Assembly: GCA_914767715.1 (NCBI GenBank)
Contig: OU612073.1
Location: forward strand, 19,654,001 to 19,718,000
DNA length: 64,000 nucleotides
Direction of reading: 5' to 3'
Source: Membranipora membranacea
Taxonomy: Eukaryota > Bryozoa > Gymnolaemata > Cheilostomatida > Membraniporidae
Shown here: one piece after another, positions 13,699 through 26,100 of the stretch
How positions within the stretch are numbered: the stretch's first letter is position 1
How the letters are laid out: every line of letters starts with the position of its first letter
Program-made: the position numbers and the translations under genes
The notes under the pieces: model-generated
What the model saw: the letters and a program-made list of their open reading frames with translations, nothing else
Told to the model about the DNA's origin: nothing
The model's database searches: none

Positions 13699-13874
13699 TC
13701 AATTTTCTGCCAGCTGATATTTATGCTGTATGGGGTATGAAAGTTCGTACGGTCTCAAATCAGTAATCATATTGTGTCGGAGATGATTCGGACCATTGTT
13801 TGTGCTATGGTGTAAGGCCCCTTTCATGGAGGCATAGTTATCCCTTCCGAGACCTCTGTGTTCTGTTATCATGA
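13699..13874 (-). CDS. Possible extra 3' exon of WDCP
   Basis: A 58-codon open frame on the minus strand begins after an acceptor-like cccaacag (alternative 12 nt further at aacag). It enters in phase 1, as required by the exon-12 donor (CCAG|gttaga), and ends at TGA. It includes HRGLGRDNYASMKGALHHS and RPYELSYPIQHKYQLAEN. Splicing here would give a protein of about 711 residues, close to the roughly 720 residues of the human protein as I remember it, but I see no clear resemblance to the vertebrate tail. A much stronger acceptor with a long pyrimidine tract (CTCACAG before 13942) lies upstream and would give an immediate stop. Confidence 0.25.
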
Positions 13875-13944
13875 CTGTTGGGTTGTTTGTGATACCAATC
13901 AGCTAAGACAACATAGCATAGCTCTCAAAAGGTGTGACTAAGCT

Positions 13945-14043
13945 GTGAGGAGGAGGAGAGATGGAAAGAGATGAAGGGGAGGGGGTAAGAGATGAGGGGG
14001 GAGTGTGAGAATGGGGGGGGGAGTTTGATATGAGAGGGGGGAA
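13945..14043. repeat. Purine-rich tract, a pyrimidine tract on the minus strand
   Basis: Plus reads as GA/GGGG-rich. On the minus strand it is a long CT-rich tract ending in TCCTCCTCCTCACAG, an almost ideal 3' splice site for the intron after WDCP exon 12. If used, the exon starts at 13942 and the frame closes at once (Ala, then TAG), giving an all-UTR last exon. Confidence 0.6.
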
Positions 14044-14056
14044 TGGAGGAGAATAT

Positions 14057-14167
14057 CTAACCTGGGTTATTAAGGTCTTGGTAGTTATTTACTGAGATCA
14101 TGTGACATTCCTCTAACATATTAGATAGCTCATCTATTCTCCTTCTCAACTTTGAAATTGTCTTATC
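14057..14167 (-). CDS. WDCP: WDCP exon 12, C-terminal coiled coil and stop
   Basis: Acceptor attcattcag, phase 0. Reads DKTISKLRRRIDELSNMLEE then CHMISVNNYQDLNNPG and TAG. The heptad-like leucine spacing (KLRRRIDELSNMLEE) fits the family's C-terminal coiled coil. A donor CCAG|gttaga overlaps the stop, so the exon either terminates the protein here or splices on. Confidence 0.75.
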   Translation of the reverse strand, partial: DKTISKLRRRIDELSNMLEECHMISVNNYQDLNNPG

Positions 14168-17100
14168 CTGAATGAATAGACACCAGGTGTGATGGTCACT
14201 ATCAACATGATAGGAAGGGAAATACAATTGGCTCACAAAACTTCAGGGACAAATCTATATAAAAAAGGCTACTCAATTTGTTAATGGATTTGACATAGAT
14301 AGTTGAGAGGTTTTCGGCGATACTTAGGTATTTTGTTGCCTTCCGTCTCCATCATCATCAGAGAATGAAAGGTGGACTATTCAAATAAAAGTACCCTCTC
14401 TGGTGTAAAATACTGCGGCCTCACACTACTACAGCTTTACGTTACAAATATGATGTACAGTCTTACGATCCGATATCAAACCTGATTGGTCAATAGGTGA
14501 GTGAGGTCATCTATGTCATCAGTATGATCATGTGATCCGCTGGAGGCCTCAGTGCTATCTGTATGTGATGTGGGCTCGTACTCAGCAGCAGGAGATGATA
14601 TCACGGGCTCACGATCTGTAGGTCTCTGTACGGGTGAGGACAACGCTTAAATAGAATATATAAAAATATCATGTTGCGTGCGTAAAGATGTGATGTTATA
14701 AGATGAGGTGCTCAAACAGACTTCCCTATAATCGGCAGGGAGACTAGTATGAGAGACATGCAGACAATACTCCAGCCTTACACAGACAGCCTTGCCTCCT
14801 CATCACTAGTCTGATATAACAGAGTGCATGGGTTACATGAGGCTATCAGAGCGTAAGGCTAAGAGTACTGGTATCACTTCAGAGCACATTTAATTTACTA
14901 AGTGATCGGTTTGTGAGTCTCAAACTCTGATTTATTTCATCTCTACAGTTCCAGGATACAGTGAGAGAAGAAAGAGGAAGTGTACTAAGATAACTTATCC
15001 TTATATACACCAATAATATATTATACCTCGAATACTTCTATTATTACTCAACATTGACATATTGTCATATGTATGCCATGGCTTGCAATAACCACACCAC
15101 AATATGGATAAAAACCACAAGGCATTCTCGAGTAGGTACAAAACATGAAGACAATGCATTCTTGTGTTGAGCTGTGGTGACCGACTGCCAATTATCTGAG
15201 AGAAGAAAGTGGTGAACTTGGTCAGAGGCGAACATATGTTTTATGACCCTTCGATGGTCTGTACTGAGCAGGATGTTCTGACACTGATCATAGCTCGGTA
15301 ACAGGCGCTCTGAATCTGTCTAACATTAGCAAAGATTGAATTTTTAATTCAATCATTAGTTGGTTAAGCGGAGGGGCGTACACAAAGCTTGTCAACACAA
15401 ACGAATGATGATTATATTGTCACCAGTCTAGTTTAATTCCGCACAAAATAACTAATTATGACAACGGGAATTGGTAATTATAGAATGCCATTCCTCTGTC
15501 ATCGTACTTCCAGATGAGAGTGAGGTACTAAGATCAGCGGCGGCCCTGAATCAGGCTGTCACAATCTCATACCCTGCCAACAGACCACTTTGCATAATCT
15601 TTTTTGGTGAATACCGAATTTTGGAGCTGGATGTACTCTATCCTATCGTACCTGTATGTACTTTTTTGTGAGGGAGGTATAAATTGTTTATCTAATGAAA
15701 AAATATAAATCGAAAAATTTATCATTATTTATTATTCACATATCTCAATTCAGACACAAGCCTGAATAAATTTTTGCTGGGTACTGTTAAAACAACAGTA
15801 AACCAAGGGGACCTGGCCTGGCAAGGAAATCAGGATCTGGTCCGAAAGTGGGAGAAAACAATCCAATCCGCCTGAGCATCCATTGTCATTCTCACCCCCA
15901 AACTTAGCCTTGAGCCAAAAACTTAAAGATATTTTTTTATTAAAACTAGCCTTATCAACCTTGGCAGAGGGACCTTGAGTTTACCCACTCATGCCCAAGG
16001 CCTGGATAGTTACCTGACTCATGATGGTTATGTACAAAGCTATCATCAGACTTTGTTATATTTCTCCATGAGCTCTTTGTGTCCTTAGCAGATATAGATC
16101 TGCCTTCTTCGTTCACATCATTCTGTATTTTCAGATGTGGATAACTAGAGAATTCGTCCCTCTTCTCACCCAGATTCATCTCATCATTTGATTGGTTGGT
16201 ATCTGGCAAACTGTCAGCTGATTGGTTGTTCCGACTCGACATGGCACCTGATTGGTTGGCCTGAGTTTTGGAGCTGTTCAAATGAGGTTGGCTGCTCGAT
16301 AATTCTCTAATGAGGTTTGATTCTTTTTGGTTGGTTTCTACGGCGGAATTGTTTATTTTGGGTAGTGTCCCGATGTTGCTTGAGCGCGGGGGAGATAACT
16401 CCTCTATTACAGGGGCAGATGCTATAGGTAGATTACTAATTTTGAAGGAATTCTCTGAGATAGTTTCATATGAATCTGATTGGCTGATAATGGCTGCTGC
16501 AGCTGCTGCTCCTCCTGAGACCTGCTGAACTGGATTCTCTGTGGAATACAAAAAACAAACATAAATTGTAATTTCTTTTAAATGCTTTATTGGCACAATT
16601 TTCATTCTAAAAGAATGTTTTACAATTGTAATAACAACCTCTTGTACATTACACAATGATTGCTGCAGGTAGATGGGACATAAATCTTGTTTGTCAAAAC
16701 AAAAGTTTTAATTTTAGGAGCTCAGGGGTCAAAATATAATATGAGTAGAGACCAGAGCTGGTTTCCTGTACTCACTATTTTTTATGTAACTGACACTTTT
16801 GATATTAATTAGTACTTGGAGACCAGGCCATAACAAATACTGTCAGGGTCACCTGGCTAGTGTAATTAGATTTAACCTCCAGCCCCTGGCCCAGCTTCCA
16901 TATCAATGTACAAGAGGTTACACCCGCGGCATATAAAACCATGGCATGGGATAGATGATTAACTCTGGGCTTTATTTGTGTAAGCATCAGCGGCAGGATT
17001 TGAAATTAAATTTTTTCCGGTATTTTGGTAGATAATCAGTATTATGTGATCACCTCCCACACTTTGGGTTTTACAGGATGCCTTACATCATCACATCTTA

Positions 17101-20100
17101 CCTTGGCACGCGGCTACTTTTTATGTTCTTACCCCAAAAACACGAAAGTAGCCGCGTGACAAGCCTAACATCTTACAGCTGAGGATTTGCTGACCTTAGC
17201 CAAATTTTCTGCTCTGGTACAGAGAACCGTTGAGGACCCGCAAGAAGTAAAGAAGAACCATTGAGAATGCAACTATGATTAATGAGTGGAATTTGGTGCT
17301 CTAGACAGAAATTAATTAGCCCCAAATTTCGTAACAAACGCATGCTGTCATATACAGGAAATGGGTGATTGATAATAGCCGACTAACAATGAGCTAACTT
17401 TCCCCTGCTGGCATCAGTGATTGGTAACATGGTGGCAAAAAAATAGTGAGTTAGCACAATTCAGATATGATCGTAAGGTAATGAGTAAAAACTCTACAGG
17501 TAGCACTGACAGCGCATTCCCCAGGGTACAAAATTGGCCATTTCACAATAGTGCCGAATATTCTGTAGCTAATTGAACAGCACTTGGCAAACTGTAAAAA
17601 AGTTATGACAGCAATGTGACATGCTGTATTTAATTTTCATGGCGGGGCCGAGGTGTCACATCTTGAAGAAGAATGAGATTTTACTTCCACTCGTTAGAAT
17701 GTCCGAAATAATATCATTCTCAATGAAAGTTTGGAGCTTTGCCATGACAGTGATTACATTACATCAATGTTTTCCATAGTCATTGTCAGTTTTTAATTAC
17801 GGGGCAGTTATATAAAAAAATAAACAAAAAAATGCAGGACATGATAGATAAAAAGGTGCCCAAAATAATCAGATATCAGTGTCAGAATTTGGTTACACAC
17901 AGTTTCCACCCACTTGGCTGCTGTGAAAAAATAGGGCAATTTGAGAATTGGTGGAATTTAAATTAAGTGAATTTATTGTAATTGCATAATGTTTTATATG
18001 TAGAGCAAATCAATTTGTTAGTAAATTTTATCTGGAGTAAAATAATATAGCCCCGCTGGGTATAATTTAGTGAGATTACTTTACCTGCGGGGTATAGTTT
18101 GGTGAGATTGAGTTTGATTTCATAAGATGATTCTTTGCTGAGGCTGAGAAATGCTGAATCTTCTTTCTTTGTTTTACCCACTAGTATATAAACAGAGTGA
18201 GGAATCGCTGACTCTCCCAAACCTTTAGGTCTCTGATCATCCGGCAGCATCTGAAACAGATCAACAAATAGTATTGATACAAAAATATAATACAACAACA
18301 TCACAAAATGATATTTCACAATAAAATAATATGATATAAAATATAATAGAATATTACAACATAGCTAACAAGCGGCGGGTGAAGGACTTCAATCATCATT
18401 TCATTTTTTGAAAATCAATCGATCAATCTATCAATAAAATAATGAAGGTTTTGCAACAAATATTGCGTTACACGCAGAGGTCATTATTAGCCAGTCATAA
18501 TGATTCTTCAATGTTATAATTGAAAAGGGCTTTGTAAGTAATGTTAAAATGACAGCACATTACACGCCATAAATCACAAGTTTTTGCCCATTTTCCATTT
18601 TTTGGGAGACTTTGTAAACATATTTATAATTGAGCCCCCTGACCACTGCAGCGATTGCTTAAAACAAAAAACTGTCCTACTGGTTTGTGTGAAAGCTGGC
18701 AATAGCTTCTAAAGCGTGTGGTACAGATATGAGAACTATCGCGCACCCACGTGCACCCTCAACCTCACCCACATCTCCAACGACAGTTATATTATATACT
18801 ACGATATAAGAGAATCGACCTCCATGTTGGACAACAGAAATAAATGTTTGCTGTAGTGACTGGGGTTGATTTATTACAGCTACTGCTGCCAAATAATTAA
18901 TATGAACCTAAGTATATTCACACGTTTCAAGCCTTTTGTTACGTTAATTTTTTGTTTTCTTGTTTGCTTTTAAAAAAATTAAAATATAGTGTTTTTGGAG
19001 TGATATTTGTTGTCAGGTGACAGGTTAGCGAGGTGTTGGGTGATGGTGGTGAATGACCCGCTCATAATTAATAAAGAGTGCTAAAATTAATATTCATGGG
19101 TCAAAGTGTCTATGTCAGTTTGTCTCTCTAGTCATGTCAGGCGAAGACAATAGCTCCACATTATAATGTCCTACAGCTAGAGGCTTCCTAGAGATTATGA
19201 GCATTCAAAACCATCGATCAAATAACTACATGGGCTCCAAAATAATGTGCGTTCACCATGAGGTTCTCAATGTTGTAATAAATTATGCTTTGTAGCAAAA
19301 TGTAATGAGCTGTTGTCTTTTATCAAAATTGACCTCCGTTTGATTGTTCTAAGAAAAACAGCCTCTCATTGGCTCTAAATTTACACCAATAAGGTCAATA
19401 AATAACTTTAGTAGGGTGTCAAGTGATCTATATGACAGCAATGAAAACATCATTAATATCCTGAGATAATTTATGCACAACTCAGTAATATATTATATAA
19501 TATAATAACTCATAGTCAAATAGTGAAAGTAACCACACGAATGTCTAGATATAGAATATTCCACATCCATAAACCTGCCTACTCCTGACATTCCAGCTGT
19601 AAGAGCAACAAACAACACATACACTAAGTCCAACTAATACTGCTGCTGCTTCTATCACATATTACCTGATACAAAGAGAGCCGAAGTCAACCGCTAGTAC
19701 AGAACGTTGTGTCTTTAGTCTACTTACTTATAGATGACTGCTAGTCGCACTGTTTATATGCAAAACTAATACTGAGTAAATATCTCTCAGTATCACATAA
19801 TATAATAATAATGTGGGCTATAAGGGCGAGAAGCTTATTCTTTTTTTTTGGTATGACTAACTGTGCAAATAGAGATTAGGTTGACTGATATTACACAGCC
19901 TGAGATGCTAGCATCACTTTCCCTTTTCAATAATATGCTGTGTCATGATAGCCATCGCCTGCGCTGTGGGCAGTCAGGCTAATATCCATACAAAAAATGA
20001 GTATATCTAACATCAAAAGCGTAATGCTAATTATAAACCTACATAACAGGACGTGATGTTATCAATCACTCTCTACGTTATGCAATCATAACCGTCCAGG

Positions 20101-23100
20101 TAACCTTGGAGGAAGTTTGGAGGTATTTAATTGTTATTAATCCAGAGTAGGTGTAATTTCCAGGTTGCCATTCATCTGATGGGGATATCAAAGGTATAAA
20201 AGGTGTATTCTCCCTGTTTTATGATGGATGACATTAAACTTGGTGATTTATTGCGATGCTGCCGTCGGTCAGTCTATATATAGCTCGGTCGAATGTTAAA
20301 TGTGTATGACAGTGCAAAACTACACCACTCCCTCCTCATATAACTACATCACCACATCAATCAATCCTCTCCTCGGGAAAAGATCGTGCTCATTTGGGAA
20401 AGTATGCCACCAAAAATTTAAAATATAGTGAGGCAAGCAAGAAATTCTTGACGCATCAAAAAGCAACCAAAATGAGTCCCTGTTAGAGAGATTCCTTAGA
20501 CAAAAAATATGATACATTCAAGCTTCAAAGTATAACCCTCAAAGATAAAACAACCGAAACGTTTCCATACTTCATGCTTTGTACACTCTAATTGTACTTA
20601 CAATATCATGCTGTCTATCGAGGCTCCCAAATCCGGATATTGTGTAGAACTGTAGTGTACACTGTGTGTTACTCCCTACTACCACAAACTGTGAGCTTCC
20701 GTTCACCTGATATATAAGTAACTGATATATAAGTAACTGATATATAAGTAACTGATATATAAGTAACTGATATATAAGTAATATGTAAGGATTGGACATA
20801 AGGAAGGCCAAGTATCAATGTGTATGTGAGTCTTCTTCTCTCTGTACAAGGAATTAATAAGGGGACAACTCTGAATAAGCTGATATTTACACAAATAAAT
20901 ATTATAACGGGAGAGTGGAACTCCCCGGCTGTCTGGCTGTCAATAAAAATAGATTGTCATCTCTATCAATAGAGATTTTTGATTATTAATGTATGTGGTC
21001 TTTTGTGGTGGAGCTCTGTGGAACTCCTCAACAACAAGCATTCAACACAATGCAGGCTATGCTGCAGTATTAAAATGGACATATGAAATGAAAGCTATAT
21101 TAAGTACTAGGAAGGCCGTGTGTATAAATATACCAGAACTTACACTATAACAGAGTAGATCCGGAGCCAGCAGACCATGCAGTGATGCTGAGGAGACGAC
21201 GTTCAGCTGATTACCAGATTTAGCCAGCAGCATCAAACTGGCGGCAGCGCTAGAGGCAGCGTCACCTGACCTTAGGTTCATCAATGTGTCTGTGGGTGAC
21301 TTTACTGCCTCAGACATATCTGTATAACAGGATTAGTGATTCAGAGATAGAGGCTATCACTATTATACATATTTATATGGTAACGGTAAGTATAGTCATA
21401 CCCCTCACCATGATGTAAATTGGCGCTAGGTATATAAATCATATTCAATAGAATATTAATATCTGTATATTTTTGATGCTGTACGCTGTAGTAGCCTGTT
21501 TTATCAGTATATCATAATGAACAGAGGAACATTCAACATTGAAATGACCTTTAGTCAGGCAATAGTATTATTTGAAGACAAACTGTTGACTGGGAGGTGG
21601 TATATGTATTGTAGCCTACTTGACCATAGAGTGCACTATGTGTTATAGTAGTAAGTACCTACCGACAGTAAGTGCATCTTGTTTACAGAGGTTCTCCAGT
21701 GGTAACTCCTTAGTAAGTAGAATATAATCTTTACCTATGGCTACCATAGTAAGTATACTTCCATCAGCTCTATAATCAAATGAGAAGCAGTATGTGTAAA
21801 TATAAGAGCCAAAGTGATCAGATAACGTTGAAGATTATTACTGCCCTTCAATAAATGGTTTCCTCTCATATCAGAGTAAGTATAACCCAATTGTTTGGAA
21901 GCGTTGTTCCTTACTGTAGGTTTGTTTTACATATGCTAACAATGAAAAGGTTGGGTAGGTTCAACATTAAGAAATTCTTTTTCCATAGATATCATTATTG
22001 GATTGGTATACAAAAGCAAAACTAAAGGCCCATGAGCCAATTTTGGAATCTAACTTTGGAGTAAGCAAATATCGTCTTCAACCCTGAAATTTCCGACATC
22101 GGATGAGGATAATTAAAATTCATATCTTTTCTATTATTCTGGCTTTGATCGATGCCCTATACTAACCTTTTCACGCGGCTACTTGACAAGGCTAGCCCAA
22201 TCCTAGATCAGGTTTGATCAAGTTTGCTTCCATTTGGAACTGCCCTGATATGCAGCCTATCAGTAGTGGGGGAGCAAATTCAAATGCAGGCAAACTTGAT
22301 CCAGGGAGTTTGGGACATAACTCCCTGCTGTATCAAGCTTGCTCTAGCCGTATCCCAACAAAACAACTCACCCTGTAACAGGATGCTCATCGGCAGCAAA
22401 CTCTTTGATCCTTGTATCGATACTAGACCAGGAGAATATCCATATAGTAGACTTAGTGGCCACATACAGCTGATCTCCTCCGGAGGACCAGCAGGCGCTG
22501 CGTAACTGTGTCTGCTGAGATCCATCTCTAGATCTATAATAGAGGTCAGGGGGTCAACATCACACTACGAGATAAGCTGTCACTGTATTCAGTAGCACTC
22601 CTCGTCATATAGTCATATGTCCTGACAAGACAGACTATCATCATCATATCATAGACAAACAATCAGCAGGCACAAGCTAAACATGCAGCAGCACAGTGGC
22701 TCCTGGTGATTGTCACCCTGAGGAAATTACTGAATCCGGAGATAGAGAAGAGAGCTTCAGCCTTTCAGGAGCTTGTTTATAGTCCCTCGAGGTTAAACAT
22801 GTGCATGATGTCAGACAGCCAGTGATTTGATACTCAGTTTACTCCTTTGACTTATAACAGTAAACTGAGTTATAGCTGCCGCATGCAAGCTCAAAAACAT
22901 ATCATAAGCAGATATACAACTAGTCATTCAGGAGCCACATACCTTAACTTTAACAACGTGACAGGCTTCTGTGTGGCTCTTTAGAAATTTAGTTAAAATG
23001 AAGTTGAGAGTCATGTTGAGTGACAACACCCTTATCAGCCCAGGAGAGGAGGAGGTAAGCCTCAGAGAAATTCTCTTCATTTTATCTATTTTGATCAAGC

Positions 23101-26100
23101 ATTAAGTCCAGTTCCTAGCTGCATAACTAACATTACATGTAACAACACCTAGGGGTGGAACGGATCAGGGTTAGGCAACCTCGGATCGGATATTGGATCG
23201 GTCGATAAATTCAACCTCGGATCGGATCCGGATAACACGTACAAACGCTAAGTCCAAGCTGCTGTACTTTTGGACCATAATATACAGTTAAGGTCAGTGA
23301 ATACATGGGTAAACAGCGTCAACAATCTTTTCCCTGAACCATTACCCTAATTTAAATGCGCATGTATCTGCTTGGATATAATACTTTACAAGGACCAACT
23401 TATCACTCAAACAGCCAGGGTGCAAGGATCACACAGACAGTTTATTTGAAAGTATCATTTAATGAGTACAAAGATCTCTTGACTCAATTTGCCAGGATCA
23501 CTCAAACCCCGATGTTTGTAATCACTGAGTTTGAACAAACTCCCTGCTCATATGTCCCAAACTCTCTGCTGTGATTAGGGTAGGAATTGTCCTCCTACTT
23601 TGAAGAAGAGGATAACCTTGTACATTAAACTAGATTTTGTTACAGGGAACATCATTGGACAAAAATTATGTCCTTATTCACAACGATCTGAGTAAAGATG
23701 CTTCTCTCAATTTCAGCAGAAAAACACAACCATCAAATTTAATCAGCAACAATATAATTAGCTATGAAAATAAGATAGGTATTGATTGCTACTGATCACC
23801 ACTGAGTGCTTTCAGCCAATCTCCATTATCTAATCTGAACCACAAATTAATGACTATCATACTTCTTTCCTTGTCCCTTTTAGTGAGATAAATGATGCTT
23901 AGTAAGTGTTGATTAAAAACGTAATATCATCTCGGATCAGACATAACACATATCCGATCGGGTTTGTGGTTGAATCCGAGGTCAAATATCCGAAATTCAA
24001 CTCCAACCTCAAGAGGTCGTTCCACCCCTAACAACACCCGCTGCTGAGGAAGTTAGGATTTTCTCCAAGTTCCAACTCCCTCTGCGCAGAACAATTGGAT
24101 ATACTTTTTCCAACTAAAGTATATGCAGATAAATGTGACTTACTGTGTTTATAGCGATTAATGTGACTTACTGTGTTTGTATGGGTAGTGAGAGGGAGCT
24201 CTTTTTGTCTGAGTGTCTGAAGTAAATACTACACTGCTCAGAAGTAGCTATAGCCAGTATATCTCTCATCGGGTTCCATAAACAACCTGTAAACAACGAC
24301 ATGTACAACATCCTATCAACAAATCAAACAACAGATATTCGAACTTTTATCTTAGATCATGATGCATAAAGAGAAGAAAACTTTACTAAAAATTACAGAT
24401 GGATGTCGATCATCTGATTTGCCTGCAATTTTCTCATACAGTGCTTTCTGGCAGGTAGTATAACAGTACCAAGACAGACAAGGTCAGACTGTTATCAAGA
24501 TAACGACAGGGTGAAATATTTAAATAAGCTCTATGTTTAGTATTTTGTAAAAGCAAACCTTGAGGAAGAGGATTCTTGCTGATCTTTCTGACTAGTTTGA
24601 GTTTTAGATTTGGGGTGTTTCCCTCCACTCTCCATATAGAGACCTTCTGATACTGCGTAACACACAGATAACACCAGCTGTCTGGGAAGTCACAACTCCA
24701 ACATAACCCCTGTATCGAACTAAAGAATAACAAGTACGGGCTATAATACAATGTACCGATCACATATTTATACAGATATGCTGCTATATTCATACAGGTA
24801 TTCGGAGCGCTTAGAGGAGTCATCTGACTGTTAACTTGAGCTGATAACTCCTGGTAGTCTATCTAACATAACAGACGGAGGGGGATAAATGAAACTAAAA
24901 ACATCTTGTCCAGGTTTATACTTAATAATATAAAGTAATGTATAAGTTTCCTTGATTTATGACACCGCCTTGTATCAGCAGACCTGGGTGGCAATGTCTG
25001 GCTGATGCTTCCCTCATAAATTAAAACTCATATAAATTCCAAACAACAGCAAATCACTTTGTCACACTTCAATCAACCAGAGACTCGGAATTTGTGTCAG
25101 ACATCGTATAGTATTTGTATGGACAAGGACTCAATTAGGAATCGGCCGATCTGTTACAAACTGATGTAGATATCTAAAACATCACATCCGGGGCAAGACC
25201 AGATAACACTGGGAAATATTTTCTCTTGCTTTTGGTACCAAAAGTTACAGCCAGCATGTCCCGGTGGTCGACGAGAGAGTATCATCAATGATCCCTGATC
25301 ATATCAGACGTCGACTGGGTAATGGGCTCTAAGTTGTTGCTCAGGGTCACTTCTTTCAAGAGACCAAAAAAATCTGAAAACATACATACTTTTTAGTGCA
25401 AACAGTCAAAAACTCTAAAAACAGGCAGACATCTTAGTATATGTGCACCTTTGAATTTCCATCTTTCTGATTTACAGAGCGGCAATCTTGTCTCTGTGTA
25501 ACTAAGGATCCTGGTGAAAAAACTGAGTAGCCATAAAATATGTCATGTCAGCAGCTATTATTCATCATGAATACCTTGTTTGAGGTATTTATTTAGCCAT
25601 TATTTCTCTGAACTTTGGCAGCAAGTTAATCTATATATGATGATATCAGAGATGATATCAGAGATCATCAAATGATAAGTTCTCAGTCAACACTTTCTCA
25701 TGAAGCCATTGGGTCACAATGCTACTTACTCCCCCCCCCCTAACTCTTCCACCCCCATCCAAGTTAACCCGAACTTGAATTCACTTCCTTTGAAATCAAA
25801 TTCAAATAATACAATTTTACATCAAGGATGACTGGCCCAACTGAAGAGAAAATTATGGCAAAAAGACTTAGCAATGGGGCAAAAGCATTAGTCAATACAT
25901 GGATTTTATAGAGGCAGTTAGACCTGTTTCCAGGGTAATTCTGAATTTAAATTCCAATGATAGATACCGTCGCTGTTAGATTAACTGGCCCCATAGAAAA
26001 GGGTGTCTGCAGTTTCTTTACAGAGAGCCAATTAGGTATGTATGGGGATGTCAACATAAATTTGGCTTGTCTGGGCAATATTGATGATGGCAACTTGAGT

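Noticed and set aside
20707-20811. Start codon upstream of exon 8 reading LLIYQ repeats
   Set aside because: The stretch is intronic repeat; exon 8 is internal and joins exon 7 in phase 0.
22280-22525. Minus-strand ATG frame across WDCP exon 5
   Set aside because: It is in the wrong frame. The frame giving RSACW and ATKSTIWIF matches the family and the neighbouring phases.
23356-23574. Possible transposase fragment inside the hAT-like element
   Set aside because: The 72-codon frame shows no hAT transposase motifs; the element appears non-autonomous.
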